From Acanthosepion lycidas (taxonomy: Eukaryota > Mollusca > Cephalopoda > Sepiida > Sepiidae), in contig OZ010574.1 of assembly GCA_963932145.1 (NCBI GenBank), positions 81,696,365-81,760,364 on the forward strand: a stretch of 64,000 nucleotides of DNA. Reading direction: 5' to 3'. Within the stretch, counting starts at the first letter, position 1. Each line of letters opens with the position of its first letter. Below are positions 1 through 11,699 of this stretch, in pieces. Under the pieces are notes generated by a model. It made no database searches, was not told the DNA's origin, and was given only the letters and a program-made list of their open reading frames with translations. The translations under genes were made by a program, and so were the position numbers.

Positions 1-95
1 GTATTCACAAGTTGATATGTGAAGACACAATACTTGAAAAAACTGCCATTACCTCCACTGAGATGCGAAGGCAGAACACTCAGAAACTACAAATG
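1..95 (+). CDS. Candidate internal exon of a host gene (runs in from the left edge)
   Basis: An open frame from base 3 to 95 (31 codons, rich in E, K, T and Q, with the readable stretch MRRQNTQKLQM at its end) stops at a strong splice donor, ATG followed by GTAAGG at 96. The other two frames contain stops early on. The start lies outside the window. The next segment in the same phase is at 24574. The composition looks helical. I do not recognise the protein. The exon call rests on the donor, the open frame and phase agreement with four other segments. Confidence 0.5.
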
Positions 96-316
96 GTAAG
101 GTTAATATTAGCAGTTTCTCTATAAGGAAATATTTGGTATTCATTGACTGAGCATCCAGTGTCACTTTTTGTTTAAATTTATAAAATCTTTCTCTTAAAA
201 TAATTTTTCAGGAAAATAGATTTCTCAAGTGCATGAACTGTTATTGCTCTTTCCAATACTGATGGAGGGTTTCTTCCTAATCTTTTGTTTGAAGTAATGT
301 GAAATATCAGCATTTA

Positions 317-396
317 TTAGGTTGGTGCAAAAATAATGACGTTTTTTGATGTTAAAAAATATGTCAAAAAACGTCATTATTTTTGCACCAACCTAA
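317..396. mobile_element. Palindromic mariner MITE, 80 bp
   Basis: The element is a near-perfect palindrome that begins TTAGGTTGGTGCAAAAATAA and ends with its complement TTTTTGCACCAACCTAA. It is flanked by TA target duplications at 315-316 and 397-398. It can fold into one hairpin of about 38 bp. The ends match those of Hsmar1/MADE1-type mariners. Related copies lie at 2097, 31971, 48893 and 49245. Confidence 0.93.
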
Positions 397-812
397 TACA
401 TTATGCCATTATTTTCTCTTTGACTTACATGTGCAATTCATTTTAGTTGTTGCTGGTGTTGAGAGTTATTGAGGCATGTTGTTTCTGTTATTTGTATAGT
501 TTTTTGTGATTCAGTAGTGCCAGCCTACAACGTTCGAAGAAAGATGGTCCTCTCTAAGACCTACAGCTTTCATTCACTGAAAGCTATTTTGAACCATTGA
601 TCTGAGAAAGCAGTTGTAGTCAGTTGACTATTTAGATATGTCTGAACTAGTGTGGCACTCTGCATAGCATCTATATGAAAGTCTTAATCTGACAAAGCTA
701 TTTAAGAGCATTACTCTAGTTTTTAGTTTAATGTTTTGGGTTCACAGCAATTTGTGGTGTTGTGCAAAACTATTAGATTGTTTGGAAAATAATGTCTGAT
801 TTTAGTGTTCTA
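397..812. other. Intergenic or intronic, no gene seen
   Basis: AT-rich sequence between the MITE and the mariner relic. No open frame or recognisable repeat was seen. Part of it could be a decayed insertion, but nothing supports a name. Confidence 0.5.
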
Positions 813-1926
813 TTATAATAGGTGCACAAAAATATAACACTTGTTGCTAATGATTAAAGTGTCCTATTTGTTAATTTTATATCAATATTTTTTAGAATTT
901 AACTTAAGACATAATGCTCTTCAAACTTCTGAAAATATTAACAGAGCATTGAGTGAAGGATTCACTTGTGACTGAACAGTACATTGCTGGTTTCTGAAGT
1001 TCCACAGTGTGAATATGTGTCTTGAAGATCAAGGTGACAGAGGATGTCTATCTGCAATTGAGAATCAATATTTGAAAACACTAGTCCAACAAAACCCATT
1101 TCAAAGTGTTAGAAATATCTCAAATATTGAGTGTCAGCATTTCAAAAATATTGGGCAGTGTCAAGGAAATTGATAAGGTGAAGAAACTTGATAAATGGGT
1201 TCCACATGAACACAGTGAAAGTCAAAGAGTTCAATGTTTTGACATGTGTTCAATGATGTATTTGCAAAATTTGAATGAGCCATTCCTTGATGAAATAGTG
1301 ACTAGTGATGAGAAATGGATCTTTTCTGTCAATTGTAAATGTACAGCTCAATGGTTTGATCATTATGAAGGACCCTAACACCTTCCAAAATTGGAAATTG
1401 TGACTGCCTGATGCTCTGCTATTGGGGCATTATTCATTACAGCTTTCTGAAATCTAACCAGAGTATCACTACCAATGTTTACTTCCAGCAATTGGATGAA
1501 ATGCACGTTGAGTTAAACAAATTTGATTGGCACTGGTTAATTGACCAGGCCCAATTAAACTTTGTGATAAATCTTTGTTCAGGATGACAATGGAGAAGCT
1601 CATTGGCTTGGGATTTGAAACATTGCCATATCCACCATATTCCCCTGGGACCCCTCACCTTCTGACTATTAGCTTTTTAAGGATTTTGATAATTTTAAAG
1701 CCAAAAAACATTACATTGCAAAGATGTTGTTGTACTGCATTCAAAAATTTCTTGGCATCCAAATTTTTAGAGTTTTATTGTAAAGGCATAAATAATTTTG
1801 TAACTCGATGGCAGAAATGTATAGATGTTCAGGTTTTCTATTTTGATTGATTCAAACACTGTTTAAATACATTAATTCAGGGAAAAGTTGATTCTAAAAT
1901 TGAACATTATTTTTTGAGCAACCTAA
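813..1926 (+). mobile_element. Decayed mariner transposon (irritans/Hsmar1-like)
   Basis: Transposase relics can be read from about 890 to 1850. The frame 1106-1378 holds the block around KWVPHE and the catalytic-aspartate motif (VTSDEKW), and the frame 1575-1850 holds the C-terminal block with LGFETLPYPPYSP and RWQKCIDVQVFYFD. These are the order and spacing of Hsmar1/SETMAR-type mariner transposases (DD34D). The N-terminal helix-turn-helix part (890-1100) is interrupted by stops. The PYSPD motif reads PYSPG and the second acidic region is scrambled, so it is inactive. A degraded 5' end (about 813-836) and a 3' end CAACCTAA at 1926 give about 1.1 kb. The 5' boundary is approximate. It shares its termini with the MITEs here, so it is a plausible parent family. 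Confidence 0.85.
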
Positions 1927-2096
1927 TACATCAAGCACAGCTTTATTCCATGCTGAATTTCCTTATCTCATATGCGACATTTTTTATAACTGATCCATAT
2001 ACCAATGTATTTGAAGTGTTCGGTATTTACTAATTCTACATCCTGAATTTTTCTGATGGATTCAGAGTAGGCATCATCACTCCTTTCATTTTGATT

Positions 2097-2176
2097 TCAG
2101 ATTGGTGCAAAAATAATGTCGTTTTCTCACATATTAACATATGTGAGAAAACGACATTATTTTTGCACCAACCTAA
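2097..2176. mobile_element. Palindromic mariner MITE, 80 bp
   Basis: A second hairpin copy with arms GCAAAAATAATGTCGTTTTC and its complement around a short loop. The 3' end is intact (CCAACCTAA followed by TA). The first bases of the 5' end are mutated (TTCAGATTGG instead of TTAGGTTGG). Confidence 0.9.
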
Positions 2177-3767
2177 TAGTTTGTTTTGTAAAGGTTTATC
2201 TTGATTCTTATTTCATGGAAGAGTTGGTAGGAAATAATAATTTTTTTTTTTTTTTTTTTTAAGATCATTTTTATCCCAACTATGAATACCTATATCATTC
2301 AGTATATTGGCCTCAGGTGGGGAAGCAATTTCACCAAATAAAGCATATGCATACATATAGATGTAAAAAAATGTTTCAATGATTTATGACAGTCAAATTC
2401 ATTGGACAATTTATGTTCTACTACCAGGAAACTAGAAAAATAGTCTAAGTTCTTGAGATGTTAAATAAAAAAAGAAAAACTTTGTTCAGTCAGACCTCTA
2501 TAACTGAAAAGTTGTTGCCAAAATAATTATAATTTATTATATATATATATACTAGCTTAAAAGCTTTCTTATCAGTCAACATTTAAGCTAGCTTCTTCAG
2601 AATACTTTTGATTGGGCCTTCATCACAATAGGTAGGGTGGAGTATATGCAATAGGCAACAATAAACTACAGAACTCCAAATTGATCGACACATTTAAATA
2701 TTGCATTAATATTTAAGCTTACCTTTTAAAAGTTAGTGATAATTCTTCTGTCACCACTTAATTTAAAGACAATTGGATGTAGAAAGACCCTTACTTTTCA
2801 TACAAACAATTATTTTTCTTTCATGGGTGACTTTCACTTGATTTCATAATTAATTTTGATTATTTGCAAATTTATTTCCAACTTATAAAAATTGTTATCA
2901 TACAAAAAAATTTGTTGCAAAAAATTACTGAAAACAATCATAGTAATCGAAACTTGGGAATCCAAAATTTCAGGATTGTGGGCCCACATCTGGCCCCAAA
3001 GGGTTTTAATTTGTCTACAGAGTTAGCCTGATTCCAAAAGGGTATATGTTGGGCTATGGCCTCTAGGAATAAAGCTGAAAAAGTGACTCACTGACATTCA
3101 CATTTATGTATGTCATTCCATGTAAAATCAACAGATATTTTTAAAATGATACAAATTGAGTGGTGCCTATTTTACATCTCTATGTCAAAGTGTTCCAGAG
3201 ATGTGACCCCTTTGCCAAAAAGGTGCATTTTGGAAAATAGTCAAAGTTTAAATATCAGTATCTCAGTTGTTTTTTTTCACTTCCAAAGCTAAATTCTATA
3301 ACTTTTTAAAAGTATTTGGATAGATCTAAAATGTAATCCATTTATGTTTTTGCTTAGAAGTCAAATAAAATAAATTGACTTTGTACAAAATTTTATGGTG
3401 GACTTTGACTACAAGGGTTTTACTGAGAGTTGAGCCAAATTCAGATTTGGCAGAATTTGGCATGTTAACATTTTCATATATTTCGATATGGTCAAGCTGT
3501 TTATCTTTGGAAAGCTCTTTTAATGCTGATTGATATTCACACAAGAAACATGGTCATAAAATCAACAGAATTTGTGTTATTTGTGAGTTGATCTACTTGA
3601 TGGAAAATAAACAACCTTATTTTTAGTTTTGTTTATATTTTTGTGATACAAAAAATAGATTTTTATATTAAAAAGTGACAATGAAAATAATTATTTAAAA
3701 AAGGGAAATGAATTAATGTTAAGATAAAATAATATGAAAAAAATGCAGCAAATGACATGAATTGTTA
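2177..3767. other. AT-rich non-coding DNA
   Basis: It contains a T run at about 2240-2261 and a short TA run near 2540. I see no convincing gene or repeat family. Short frames at 3110-3292 and 3326-3544 have no recognisable content. Confidence 0.5.
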
Positions 3768-4187
3768 ACAAATTTTTGAGTGGTACAAATAAATGTAGAA
3801 GAAATTTCTTTACTCTGGGTTTTTGTATTATGGCAGAGAATTGGATTGTCATTCAAGACAATTTGTAGATGGTTGGGAAATCAGTGGCTGTTCCAAAAAG
3901 ATTGACAAATTTTTGAGTGGTACAATAAATGTAGAAGAAATTTCTTTACTCTGGGTTTTTGTATTATGGCAGAGAATTGGATTGTCATTCAAGACAATTT
4001 GTAGATGGTTGGGAAATCAGTGGCTGTTCCAAAAAGATTGACAAATTTTTGAGTGGTACAATAAATGTAGAAGAAATTTCTTTACTCTGGGTTTTTGTAT
4101 TATGGCAGAGAATTGGATTGTCATTCAAGACAATTTGTAGATGGTTGGGAAATCAGTGGCTGTTCCAAAAAGATTGACAAATTTTTT
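3768..4187 (+). repeat. Three-copy tandem repeat, 136-bp period
   Basis: A unit beginning ACAAATTTTTGAGTGGTACA recurs at 3768, 3905 and 4041, and a partial fourth start follows at 4177. The copies are almost identical; the first has one extra A, giving 137 bp. The period is not a multiple of three, so overlapping frames that look coding here are shadows of the repetition. The near-identity indicates a recent local amplification. The parent sequence is not recognised. Confidence 0.95.
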
Positions 4188-4189
4188 TG

Positions 4190-4962
4190 CAGATAAAAGA
4201 TTACACAAAGATATGTCTCAGTCCCAAGTTATCACAGAATAAAGTACTAATGATGTCACACTCTGAAGAGTTTTTTGTATTGGGCAGGCAAGTTACGATT
4301 AGAGTATTAGACCCTCTGAGGAGTAGATTTTTATTTGATTTTTGTAAATAAAACTTTGTCTGTACTGGCTATTTGAGCACTTAGATGATTACCCATACTC
4401 CAAGCTGCATATACTTTTCTATTTTCTAGCATATTTGTTTATCAAAACCTGCAAGAAATGATTATGTATGATCAACCACACCAAGTAATTTTTAATTTGA
4501 AAGCATACCTTTGATCTACCATTCCATCCTTACATTATGCTCAGAATTAAAATTTTTTTTTTTTTCTATAAGTTTCCTAATGGTCATTTACTTTTAGGAT
4601 TTCCTGTCTGCATAGAGCTAAAATGCTTTGTTCCAGTTGCTTTTTTCAGTCATTTATATTAAACCAGCGTTCTACATGCCATGTAACTTAGACATGAAGA
4701 CAACACAGACATTTTTTTTCACTCTTTCTCGGTATTTGAAAAAAAACAATTCAACTCTTTGGCTTCATATGAACTAATGTTTATAGTTCAGAAAAGACAT
4801 GCATATTTTTCACAAAAAATATCCCATGATATTGATAGATCACAAGTTGTATCAATTCTATGTAAATTAATCTATTAGTTATTTAAGTATCATCTTTGTA
4901 ATTGCGTTTGCCTAAAATTAAAAAAAATTCCAGTATTTGGTAAAATGTCAATGTTGCAACCA

Positions 4963-4963
<1 letters not shown>
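4190..4963. other. AT-rich non-coding DNA
   Basis: No gene or named repeat was recognised. Confidence 0.5.

Positions 4964-5024
<61 letters not shown>
4964..5024. repeat. Compound (CA)n(TA)n microsatellite
   Basis: Perfect CA repeats to about 4988 run directly into TA repeats to 5024. Confidence 0.98.
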
Positions 5025-5027
<3 letters not shown>

Positions 5028-5193
5028 ATTCAAAAAATATATATGTATGCATCTATGTATATATATTTATATATTTTGCATATGTATGTGTATATTTACC
5101 ACTAATATTATCAATATATTGCTCCTTACCTTTATAAGTTGAGCTCTCCTTGGTATACTTCAAGTTAAACTGCTTTTATTCCAACCTATTCAG

Positions 5194-7294
5194 ATGGAAA
5201 TGGAAAAATTTACTCCATATTATTCCTTGAAAAACATTCCTTACCCTTCTTTGCATCTTTTTCTCTGTCTGCCTGACAGAATCATTGACCTTATTAAAAG
5301 AATGAGGTGGAAAACATTTTTCTCCCATTATCCCAAAAATGACGAAGAACTAAATCCTGAAACATATAACCTGAAATACCAGAAAACTCTTTACCATGTA
5401 ACAAGCAACTTGTACCATTCGAACGCGATTTGATCAATTTAATTAAAAAGATTAAGTTAAAGAATTATCCTAACTACTTCCAGGCTAAAATTGGTAGAGA
5501 CATTAAAAACAAAGAAATCCAATAAATTATGGATTAAAGCCAACAAATCCAAAAATTTCTATAAAATTAAACCTTCTGAATATGACAAACTCGTCACTGA
5601 GAAAATTACCAGCTCTTTTAAAAAAAGACAAAGACAATAGCACCTTATCATCTATCAAGGAAGACATCTGCAAATTTGCTAACGAATGTAGAGTTGCTTA
5701 TAGAATTGGCAAATTTAATATGAAAGATGCATACATTCTCTTCAAAGATCATAAGCTGAACTTTATCAATAGCTTGCAGTCCCGTCTAATTAATCCATCC
5801 AAATCTGAGTTGAGATTAATTTCCAAGAGTATTATCAAGAAAATAACATGTGTCCTGGATAAATACCCTGCCAACCTTTGGAAAGACTCGGCCGAGACGA
5901 TTAAATGGTTCCAAAAGATCCCTAACAAAAGAGCCACTTTCATCCAATTTGACATCTTGGATTTTTACCCTTCTATTTTGGAGGAACTATTAATTAACAG
6001 CCTTAATTTCACTAAAGCATATACTAAAATAATGGATAATGATCTGGAAATTATTTTAGCGTCAGGAAGGTCAATACTTACATACAATGATGCTACTTGG
6101 GTGAAGAAGAATAATGGAAGTTTCGATGTACCTATGGGAGCTTTTGATTCTGCCCAAATTGCAGATTTGGTGGGCATATATATTCTAGACACCTTGAGTA
6201 GAGTAGTTAACCAAGTTGGAATTTATAGAGATGACGGCCTAATCATTGTCCCAAATAGCAATGGTCCCTTGACTTCCAGCTTACATAAGAAGATAACTAG
6301 GGCCTTCAAATACCTAGGCCTTAAAATTGAAATATCTTCCAACCTGAAAATAGTCAACTTTTTGGATATTACACTCAATCTATCGAATGATACCTTTAAA
6401 CCCTTCCATAAAGTTGACCAAACACCCCTATACATCAACGTCCACTCTAACCACCCTAAACATGTGATAGATCACATCCCCAAAACTGTGAATACGAGAA
6501 TAAATAGGCTATCTTCTAGCCAAAAAATCTTTAATGATAATAAATTTATATACAATCAGGCCCTCAAAAATAGTGGCTTTAGACAAGAATTAAACTTTAA
6601 TGGAGAACTTGTAAATCAGAATAATAACAGAAGGAGGAAGGTAATATGGTTCAACCCACCATATTGCAGGCTCTCTAACATTGATATAGGAAGTTTCTTT
6701 CTGAAATTAATTGATAAACACTTTCATAGTAAACATCCACTATGTAAAATTTTCAATAGGAAGACACTGAAAATTAGTTACTCATGCATTAGAAACATGG
6801 AGGAAATCATATCTTCCCATAATTGTAGAATACTTAGAAACTATCATAGTAATGAAACTCAATCAAGTAACCTTACCTGCAATTGTAGTAATAAAGACCA
6901 TTGTCCAATCGGGGGTAAATGTAAGGATGAAAATGTAGTATACGAGGCAACAATATTTCCTGAGGAAAATATAACCAAGAAAAAAAGATATATAGGTACA
7001 TCCGCTGGTGATTGGGAGCAGCGTCTATACAACCATAAACGCTGATTCAGATATAGATGCCTCAGAAATTAAACTTCCTTATCCAAACACTACTGGGATC
7101 TGGTGGATAAGGGACTAAGCCCACTTTTGAAATGGAGAGACTTATCAAGAGCTAGAACACCTAATATCTTCTATGATCAGTGTGATCTGTGCCTGGTAAA
7201 AAACAATTCTCTTATCACTACATTTATACATAAACGCAGAACTTTAACCTTAAATTCAAACTCTGCATTGCGACTGCACGTTCCAAAACAATAA
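5194..7294 (+). pseudogene. Penelope-like retroelement ORF (RT plus GIY-YIG), broken
   Basis: The longest intact frame, 5582-7045 (487 codons), has the PLE reverse transcriptase layout: FKDHK at residues 54-58, INPSKSEL near 70-77, FDILDFYP at 123-130, the catalytic box YRDD at 215-218, then IVNFLDITL near 257-265. A Cys-rich linker (C433, C435, C441, C447) and the start of a GIY-YIG nuclease (YIGT at 470-473, NHKR at the end) follow. The nuclease continues after a frame break in 7103-7294. The N-terminal part is in a separate frame (5194-5433, block KRMRWKTFF) with several stops between. PLE RTs with this nuclease prime at nicked targets. The key RT residues are present, but at least two frame breaks make the copy non-functional. 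Confidence 0.9.
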
Positions 7295-7480
7295 CAAACA
7301 TTTCTCATAGCATTTTTTGGATTACAACCTTGTTTTCGTTTGTCCACTTATTACTGAGAGTATAAACAAGAACACAATCTATTTCATACCAGAGGATGTC
7401 TGTAGGAACAGACGAAAGCTTGTAAAAAGATCTAATGCAACAGAAATTTCTAAAACAGGATCTTTTCATTCATAAACAGA
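7295..7480 (+). ncRNA. PLE 3' region with a hammerhead-like relic (7390-7417)
   Basis: Downstream of the PLE frame, 7390-7396 reads CAGAGGA, one substitution from the hammerhead box CUGANGA. It is followed by one extra T, a perfect 6-bp stem (GTCTGT, AGGA loop, ACAGAC) and then GAAA at 7414-7417. Hammerhead motifs are known in the terminal repeats of Penelope-like elements. Stem III and the cleavage site could not be assigned and the conserved U is lost, so this is at best a dead relic. Confidence 0.3.
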
Positions 7481-7608
7481 TTCAGGGTTTTTGTATATTA
7501 TTGAATTGTTCGCGAAGATGGATTTCTCGCAATTTAATCATTAACCTTTGTATTTGTTTTATGTATGAATAATTCATGAATTTGTGAATTAATCGCACCT
7601 TTATTGAA

Positions 7609-7615
<7 letters not shown>

Positions 7616-7655
<40 letters not shown>
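7616..7655. repeat. (TA)n microsatellite
   Basis: Uninterrupted TA dinucleotides. Confidence 0.97.
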
Positions 7656-7660
<5 letters not shown>

Positions 7661-7851
7661 CAGAATAAAAATAACACATTTTTCTTACTTCAAATTAAAT
7701 TTCTGCATTAAATGACCCATAAAGAGTTGATATGCTGTTAAACAAAAATTATCCGATGTTCATGGTTTAATTAACTTTTTTTTTTTTTTTAAATGTTTTC
7801 TCATATTGTCATGGAATATTTTATGTCTAAGAGTGCAGGATGGTATAAATT

Positions 7852-8049
7852 ATCTAAATGTATGATAAAGTTGCCAGAAAATTACTACTCTGGCAGCCAA
7901 GTGAAGAAAAAAGAGGAAGTAGACTCACATTCAACATGCTGCTAGGGGATTTTGGAATGGAAATGACCCAAGAGCTAAAGACCTTCATGGTCGAAATGAG
8001 GAAGCATCTGGTTGTTATGGGATGTTCTAGTTATGTTATGAAGCATTAA
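7852..8049 (+). pseudogene. Fragment resembling the 3' end of a LINE ORF2
   Basis: The 63-codon frame contains ARKLLLWQPSEEKRGSRLTF, followed by a block with GMEMTQELKTFM. This matches the tail pattern (LLWQP, KR, GRP-like, LTF, W/R-rich end) seen downstream of the RT in some invertebrate LINEs. The expected final tryptophan-containing motif is scrambled. No RT remains next to it. Confidence 0.4.
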
Positions 8050-9900
8050 TGTAGAAAAGCAGAGGATGAATTATGAACTGTTGAAATAAAATACAATTTG
8101 ATTTCACTTTAATAATCGCATATAAGTGGGACAGCAAACTTCTAAAAGCAGTCAAACATTTAGAACTAATTGCATTTGAACCTGGTCTATATAAGCTAAG
8201 ATCTTTGCTTTACTTATTAATGCCCACTGACTTTACTCATATTCTATCATGACCTCTTAATCAAAGTATTTCTGGTGAGGATTAAAGTTTGCATTTTTTT
8301 TTACTTAAATTTTTTTTACCAAGTTTCAGCATTCTGTATATGAGGGGTAGCTAAAAAAACTGTTTGAAAAAAGCACTCATTCCCCACCAAAATACCTGAT
8401 GTTTGCAAGTGTATAGAGCTAAAACATTTTCAGTACCCCATGTATTGAAAAATCAGTGGTCAGGAACTGATTCAGGCACATGACTGAGAGAATGAGATTA
8501 TTATGCCTAACATTTTATTAGATTAGAACTTGCACGTTGGTGTTTATTCAGCAGACTTGTTTTTATTTTCCTCATAAAATTGACTCTTCTTTTTCATTGA
8601 TAATACATGAAATATACCACATTCTTTGCCTATATTTTGGTATTGGTTTGAGAAACTAAAAACTCATTATCAGTTTGTTCATTTTTATTAGTATATTTAT
8701 TAAGTTTTTTTAGAGACATTTTTCCATCAGAATATGTTCAGGAACTGAGTATTTGGACTAAAATGTGCTCTACATTGAACTCAAATGAATTACTATTTTC
8801 ATAGATGTGATCTTGTGTATTATGGAAAGAATTTAACTGTTAATCCAATTTGATTATAGAAACATAAAAATTTACCTAGATAAAGATTGTGTTGTGCTTT
8901 TATTGTTAAAGAAATATTGTCTTTATTAAAATTGTATTTGTTGTTTATTTAGTCATTGAGTTTAGTGTCAATTTGTTGATCTTGGTCGATACTTGCTCTT
9001 GGGGCATTAAAGTGAAGGTCATTCAAATCCAGCTGAACACTAACAAGATTGGTGGAATTTAGTGATTTAACATCAATCTTGCTGCTTTTAAGTTAAATGT
9101 TTGACTAAGTTTTGGCACTTAATCTCCATGTTCTGCTTAGGAAACCAGGAAGAAAAAAAAATTGGAAATAAGTAAACAGAATCACTGCATTACAAGTATA
9201 ATGTAAATGCATTGCTAATTGTTATAGAAATGCAAGAAAAAACTAGGAATTAATACATCATTGACAGGCAAAACATTTAAATTTATGCACACCTACATAT
9301 GGCTCTCTATTCTGGTTATATTACACTGAGAAATGTAATAAATAGATAAACCTGGAATGTCAGTTAAGCAAAATGGTTGGCCTTTTTGGCTTAAAGTTGA
9401 AATCAAATTACTTCCAAAGTTTTTTATTCTTTTTTCTAAGTTTGATTTGTGCCTTTTAAATTTTGCTGTTAAAATCAGGCCTTTTAAATGTTTTTTTTTT
9501 TTTTTTTTTTTTAGATTTAAATGAAGTGTAAGATTATATTAAGACTTTTAGTCTGCAATGAATTCAGAAAATTATCTTTGTCTGCCTTTTTTGTTTGTCT
9601 GTCATTAGTTGTCTCCCTTTTATTTCTATTAGTTTTTTTCCCCACCTCATGTTTTGTCTTTGATCTTTTTGCAACTGTCCGATTTTGTAGATGTCTTTGT
9701 CTGTATTTACATATGCATCTATGTATATCTCCATTAAATTTTGTTGTAGCTGCTGACAGCCTGTATCTATAACCCCCATCACATGTACACTTATATATAT
9801 ATATATATATATAAGTGCAATGAGAATGAATAGAGTACAATTCCAACATTTGTAACATTTAATTTAAAAGTGGGCTCAATACAAAGTAGAGCAATATTTT
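8050..9900. other. AT-rich non-coding DNA
   Basis: It holds a poly-T run at about 9491-9512 and a short TA run at 9792-9813. Frames on both strands around 9517-9858 are low-complexity shadows. No gene was recognised. Confidence 0.5.
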
Positions 9901-10063
9901 TATTTTAGGATATTACATCAAAAACATGTCAAAATTGCTACACAATTGCAGTCATGTTTTGATGTGTATAGCTGCATCAGTAATCTTGATAAGAACATAA
10001 AGTTACACAACAATAAAATTCTAAACCTAATTTAATAATCTGAATCATAATACAAGTTCCAAG

Positions 10064-10474
10064 GAAAATATGAAGGTTACTAGTCAATGTAATTGTAGGA
10101 ATTCTGACCAATGCCCATTGCCAAATAAATCTCTTCTTTATCTTTGTTCTATCTCTACAATAGAGAATCTGACAGTTGAAAAGTTATATATTGGTAGTAC
10201 TAAGAATTCTTTCAAGACTAGTGGGTATCAACATATATTGTCCTTTACTTATAGAAATAATACATCATTTTCTAAATCTTTTTGGAGTTTAAAAGATGAT
10301 AATACAACTCTTAAGGTAAAATGGAGAATTTTAAAAATGGCAAGGACATGTAGATCTTTACATGAAAAATTGAAAATTTTTAGATTTTTTGATAAGAATG
10401 CTTTATTAAACCAAAGATCCAAGTTAACGGTAAATTGTAAACACAGTCTACCTTTTACCTTACAATTTAGTTAA
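10064..10474 (+). pseudogene. Penelope-like element, C-terminal GIY-YIG domain only
   Basis: The frame starting at 10070 (134 codons) has the PLE linker pattern CNCRNSDQCPL, then LYIGSTKNSFKT and a QH...SF block, then SKSFWSLKDDN and VKWRI, which are the conserved pieces of the PLE GIY-YIG nuclease. The usual distal Cys pair (CxLC) is absent and the C-terminus ends in NCKHSLPFTL, similar to the NKRxELVxxCRH end. The reverse transcriptase is missing, so this is a 5'-truncated copy, from a family different from the one at 5194. Confidence 0.8.
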
Positions 10475-10689
10475 ACTTGGAATTTGAATTTGCTTTTTCT
10501 TAGATTTTAGTTAAACTGTGTTACACCATATATGGCTTTCTGTTGGTAAGATTAATTTGGGTTTAATATAATTTTGTTTTAATCTCCTGGTAGTATTAGT
10601 AACATCCTGTATGGATGTATTGATATTTAGAGCAAACTGTTTGTCAGACTGAGATTGCCTATCAAATCATCATGAATGGGCCCCACAAA
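10475..10689. other. Short non-coding spacer
   Basis: AT-rich sequence between the PLE end and the LINE mosaic. Nothing was recognised. Confidence 0.4.
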
Positions 10690-11665
10690 CACCTGACATA
10701 ATGCCTTATAGGACAACAGATGGACGTCGAAGAGACCATCCGTCACCTGCAAGAGGTGCAAGCTGACATTCATGGCAGAAGGAGCCTTCGTCTCCGAGTA
10801 AATGGCTGGCCTCTTCCTTGCACAAGTGCATGCTTCTCAAAGATGGAAAGTTCTTACAAATGTCTTCCTTCCAGAATTAGTTGTTCTCATCCAATTGCAA
10901 ACACATCCAGTTTTGGTAGGAGATGTGAAGTGCCTGTTGACAAATCTCAATGCAAGGCATACCCAGACTGCCTTCAGGGTGGAGGTAACAGATCTTGTGA
11001 CATACCTTGGAAGGCTTGACTCCTCACAAGAAGGAGAACAAGGGCATTACAAAACCCAATAGAATGGCAGTTGGGAGTGGAATTACGAAGAGTTAGTAAA
11101 GGAGAACCAGGTAGATGTGGGAGCCACATCCTTTCGCCCTCCCCTTTAAGGAAAGGTTCCTCTGGGACGACAGATGAACTGTGACCTCAGCCTACTTTCT
11201 CACTTCCAACCAATTCATTTCCAAAAAGAAATCGGGACTGAACTAGACGCCGAGTATATTGACTGGCCTATCCGTCCGCAGGAAAAGTCCAGGAAGAGAA
11301 ACATTTCTCCACAAACCTAACAGATTTATCACAGTTGATCCTGGCCTCTATCACCATCTCATACCCATTGATTTCCTTGCTGTCAATTTCCGCTCTGCTC
11401 GACACAAGAACTGAAATGTCATCAGCATAGGCAGCATACCTGGCCGAGTTGGTAGCACCAAGTAGGGAAATTCTGTGAAGGACTGGATTTGTCTTCAACT
11501 TGCGAAGGAAGGGCTCCAACGCAAGAATGTACAGCAAAGGCAAAAATGGACAACCTTGATGAATGGAGTGAGACAATATGAAAGGTTTTGATCTTCAATT
11601 CCACCAGCGCACTGAGGGGTGGGGTGGCATACAGAAGTTGTATCCAGGTGTCTCCACCCCAGTTT
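10690..11665 (-). pseudogene. LINE ORF2: reverse transcriptase and downstream domain, decayed
   Basis: On the minus strand, 11650 to about 11570 reads WIQLLYATPPLSALVELKIK, the block just before the RT core. After a frame shift, 11268-11576 reads HQGCPFLPLLYILALEP and YAAYADDISVLVSS, where YADD is the RT active site. After another shift, PVNILGV, FSPDF, NWLEVRK and SLKGRAK follow, then a block with SLGMPCIE towards 10700. This is the RT to C-terminal order of a two-ORF LINE whose ORF1 has a CCHC knuckle. Several shifts and stops make it a pseudogene. The endonuclease and N-terminal RT are missing upstream. Confidence 0.82.
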
Positions 11666-11699
11666 GAATGACACTACATGCTGCATTCTTGAAAAGTTA

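Noticed and set aside
3823..4177. Two identical 72-codon frames
   Set aside because: They are the same tandem repeat read twice. The 136-bp period is not a multiple of three and there is no other sign of coding.
4937..5142. Overlapping frames rich in Tyr-Ile and Thr-His
   Set aside because: Direct translation of a CA/TA microsatellite; the same applies to frames at 23551-23823, 26529-26869 (part), 30334-30519 and 60100-60219.
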